Positions 12,938 to 13,423 of a stretch of DNA of 13,423 nucleotides are shown piece by piece (the stretch's first letter is position 1; every line of letters begins with the position of its first letter). Origin of the DNA: Thermoplasmata archaeon (GTDB taxonomy: Archaea; Thermoplasmatota; Thermoplasmata; Lutacidiplasmatales; UBA184); the NCBI GenBank assembly GCA_021798415.1, contig JAJZGO010000036.1, positions 1-13,423 of the forward strand. The letters run 5' to 3'. The position numbers and the translations under genes were made by a program. The notes under the pieces are model-generated. The model searched no databases, had not been told where the DNA came from, and saw only the letters and a list, made by a program, of their open reading frames with translations.

Positions 12938-13423
12938 ATGGAGCACGCACCGATCCCTTACCTCGATCCCGACGGATCCCGGGGGCTCGTCGTCCGAGCG
13001 CTTGCGGCGGAGTCCGTCGCCGGCCTTGCCTCGGTCCTCGGCGAGTACTTCTCCGGTGCCGCCCCCGTGCTGGTCGCTCGAGATCTGCGTACGACGAGCG
13101 CCGGGATCGCGGCGGCGATCGCGGGTGCCCTCCCGATGAGCGGTCGGGAGGTCGTAGAGCTCGGACCGATGCCGATCCCTGCCCTGCGATTCGCCGTGCG
13201 CGAGATGGGGGCCCGGGCGGGCCTCATGGTGACGGCCGGGACGGCCGCGCACGAGCCGCCTCGATCCGCGCGGATACGCCTCATCGGCCCGGGCGGCGAC
13301 GACCTCCCACTCGAGGAGGTGCGCGAGCTCGAGCGCCGTCTCCATCGATCTCCCCCGATAGCCGCGCCGCGCCATGGCGGCGGTTCGCTGCGGAACGACG
13401 GGAAAGGGGTCGCACGGTACCTC
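12938..13423 (+). CDS. Phosphohexomutase-like protein (PGM/PMM family), altered active-site loop, 3' partial
   Basis: The first 162 residues match domain I of the alpha-D-phosphohexomutase family, which interconverts hexose-6- and hexose-1-phosphates. Visible features are PDGSRGLV at 11-18 (the usual F-G-T-x-G-x-R-G region), VLVARDLRTTSAGIAAAIAGAL at about 44-65, VVELGPMPIPALRFAVREM at 72-90 and AGLMVTAG at 94-101. Normal enzymes continue with T-A-S-H-N-P-P and N-G-I-K; here the loop reads TAGTAAHEPP at 99-108, followed by RSARIRLIGPGG. Aligned on His105-Pro107, the catalytic phosphoserine is Ala104 and the Asn is Glu106, with three extra residues before. The gene runs off the right edge, so the metal-binding D-x-D-x-D and sugar-binding loops cannot be judged. 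The first ATG is used; no clear ribosome site or TATA is seen. It may be a non-catalytic paralogue, or use another mechanism. Confidence 0.82.
   Translation, partial: MEHAPIPYLDPDGSRGLVVRALAAESVAGLASVLGEYFSGAAPVLVARDLRTTSAGIAAAIAGALPMSGREVVELGPMPIPALRFAVREMGARAGLMVTAGTAAHEPPRSARIRLIGPGGDDLPLEEVRELERRLHRSPPIAAPRHGGGSLRNDGKGVARYL

Noticed and set aside
1..13423. CRISPR array, insertion sequence or transposase
   Set aside because: No short direct repeats with regular spacers, no transposase-like frame and no terminal inverted repeats were seen.

Overview
The window is very GC-rich archaeal DNA, most likely from a high-GC member of the Thermoplasmata (Thermoplasmatota). The main clues are a surface protein built from 'ESGLPxGTxW' repeats, which are characteristic of Thermoplasmata exported proteins, and short AT-rich TATA-like islands about 25-30 nt before several start codons, consistent with archaeal, often leaderless, transcripts. 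This placement is inference from motifs; no marker gene such as rRNA is present.

Layout. (1) 1-2060 (+): 3' part of a C-terminally anchored surface protein with eight visible repeats of about 78 residues and many N-glycosylation sequons; its 5' end lies outside the window. (2) 2173-3615 (+): an alkaline phosphatase superfamily (nucleotide pyrophosphatase/phosphodiesterase-like) protein, convergent with (3) 3612-4844 (-), a GT4-like glycosyltransferase; the two stop codons share one CTAG tetranucleotide. (4) 4937-5473 (+): a CysC-type adenylylsulfate kinase, divergent from the glycosyltransferase across a symmetrical TATA element. (5) A minus-strand block read 10084 to 5433: a membrane-embedded processive GT2 glycosyltransferase, then a UDP-sulfoquinovose synthase (SqdB/SQD1/Agl3 family), then a sugar-nucleotidyltransferase 3 nt behind it. 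(6) 10085-11430: a long GC-rich stretch with no convincing gene. (7) 11431-12828 (+): a dolichyl-phosphate-hexose-synthase-like GT2 carrying an unrecognised C-terminal domain. (8) 12938-13423 (+): the N-terminal part of a phosphohexomutase-like protein whose catalytic serine loop is altered, cut by the right edge.

Taken together this is a surface-glycan island. A coherent route can be drawn: hexose-1-phosphate -> UDP-glucose (nucleotidyltransferase) -> UDP-sulfoquinovose (SqdB, using sulfite) -> transfer by the GT2 and GT4 enzymes, with the DPM-like GT2 charging a lipid carrier and the APS kinase feeding activated sulfate metabolism. The heavily sequon-bearing surface protein next door is a plausible acceptor. 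The best-supported part is the SqdB homologue, which matches its family almost end to end. The combination suggests sulfoquinovose-containing surface glycans or glycolipids in this lineage, analogous to Agl3-dependent N-glycans of Sulfolobus, but with a different gene set. The sulfite source, the oligosaccharyltransferase and any sulfotransferase are not in the window.
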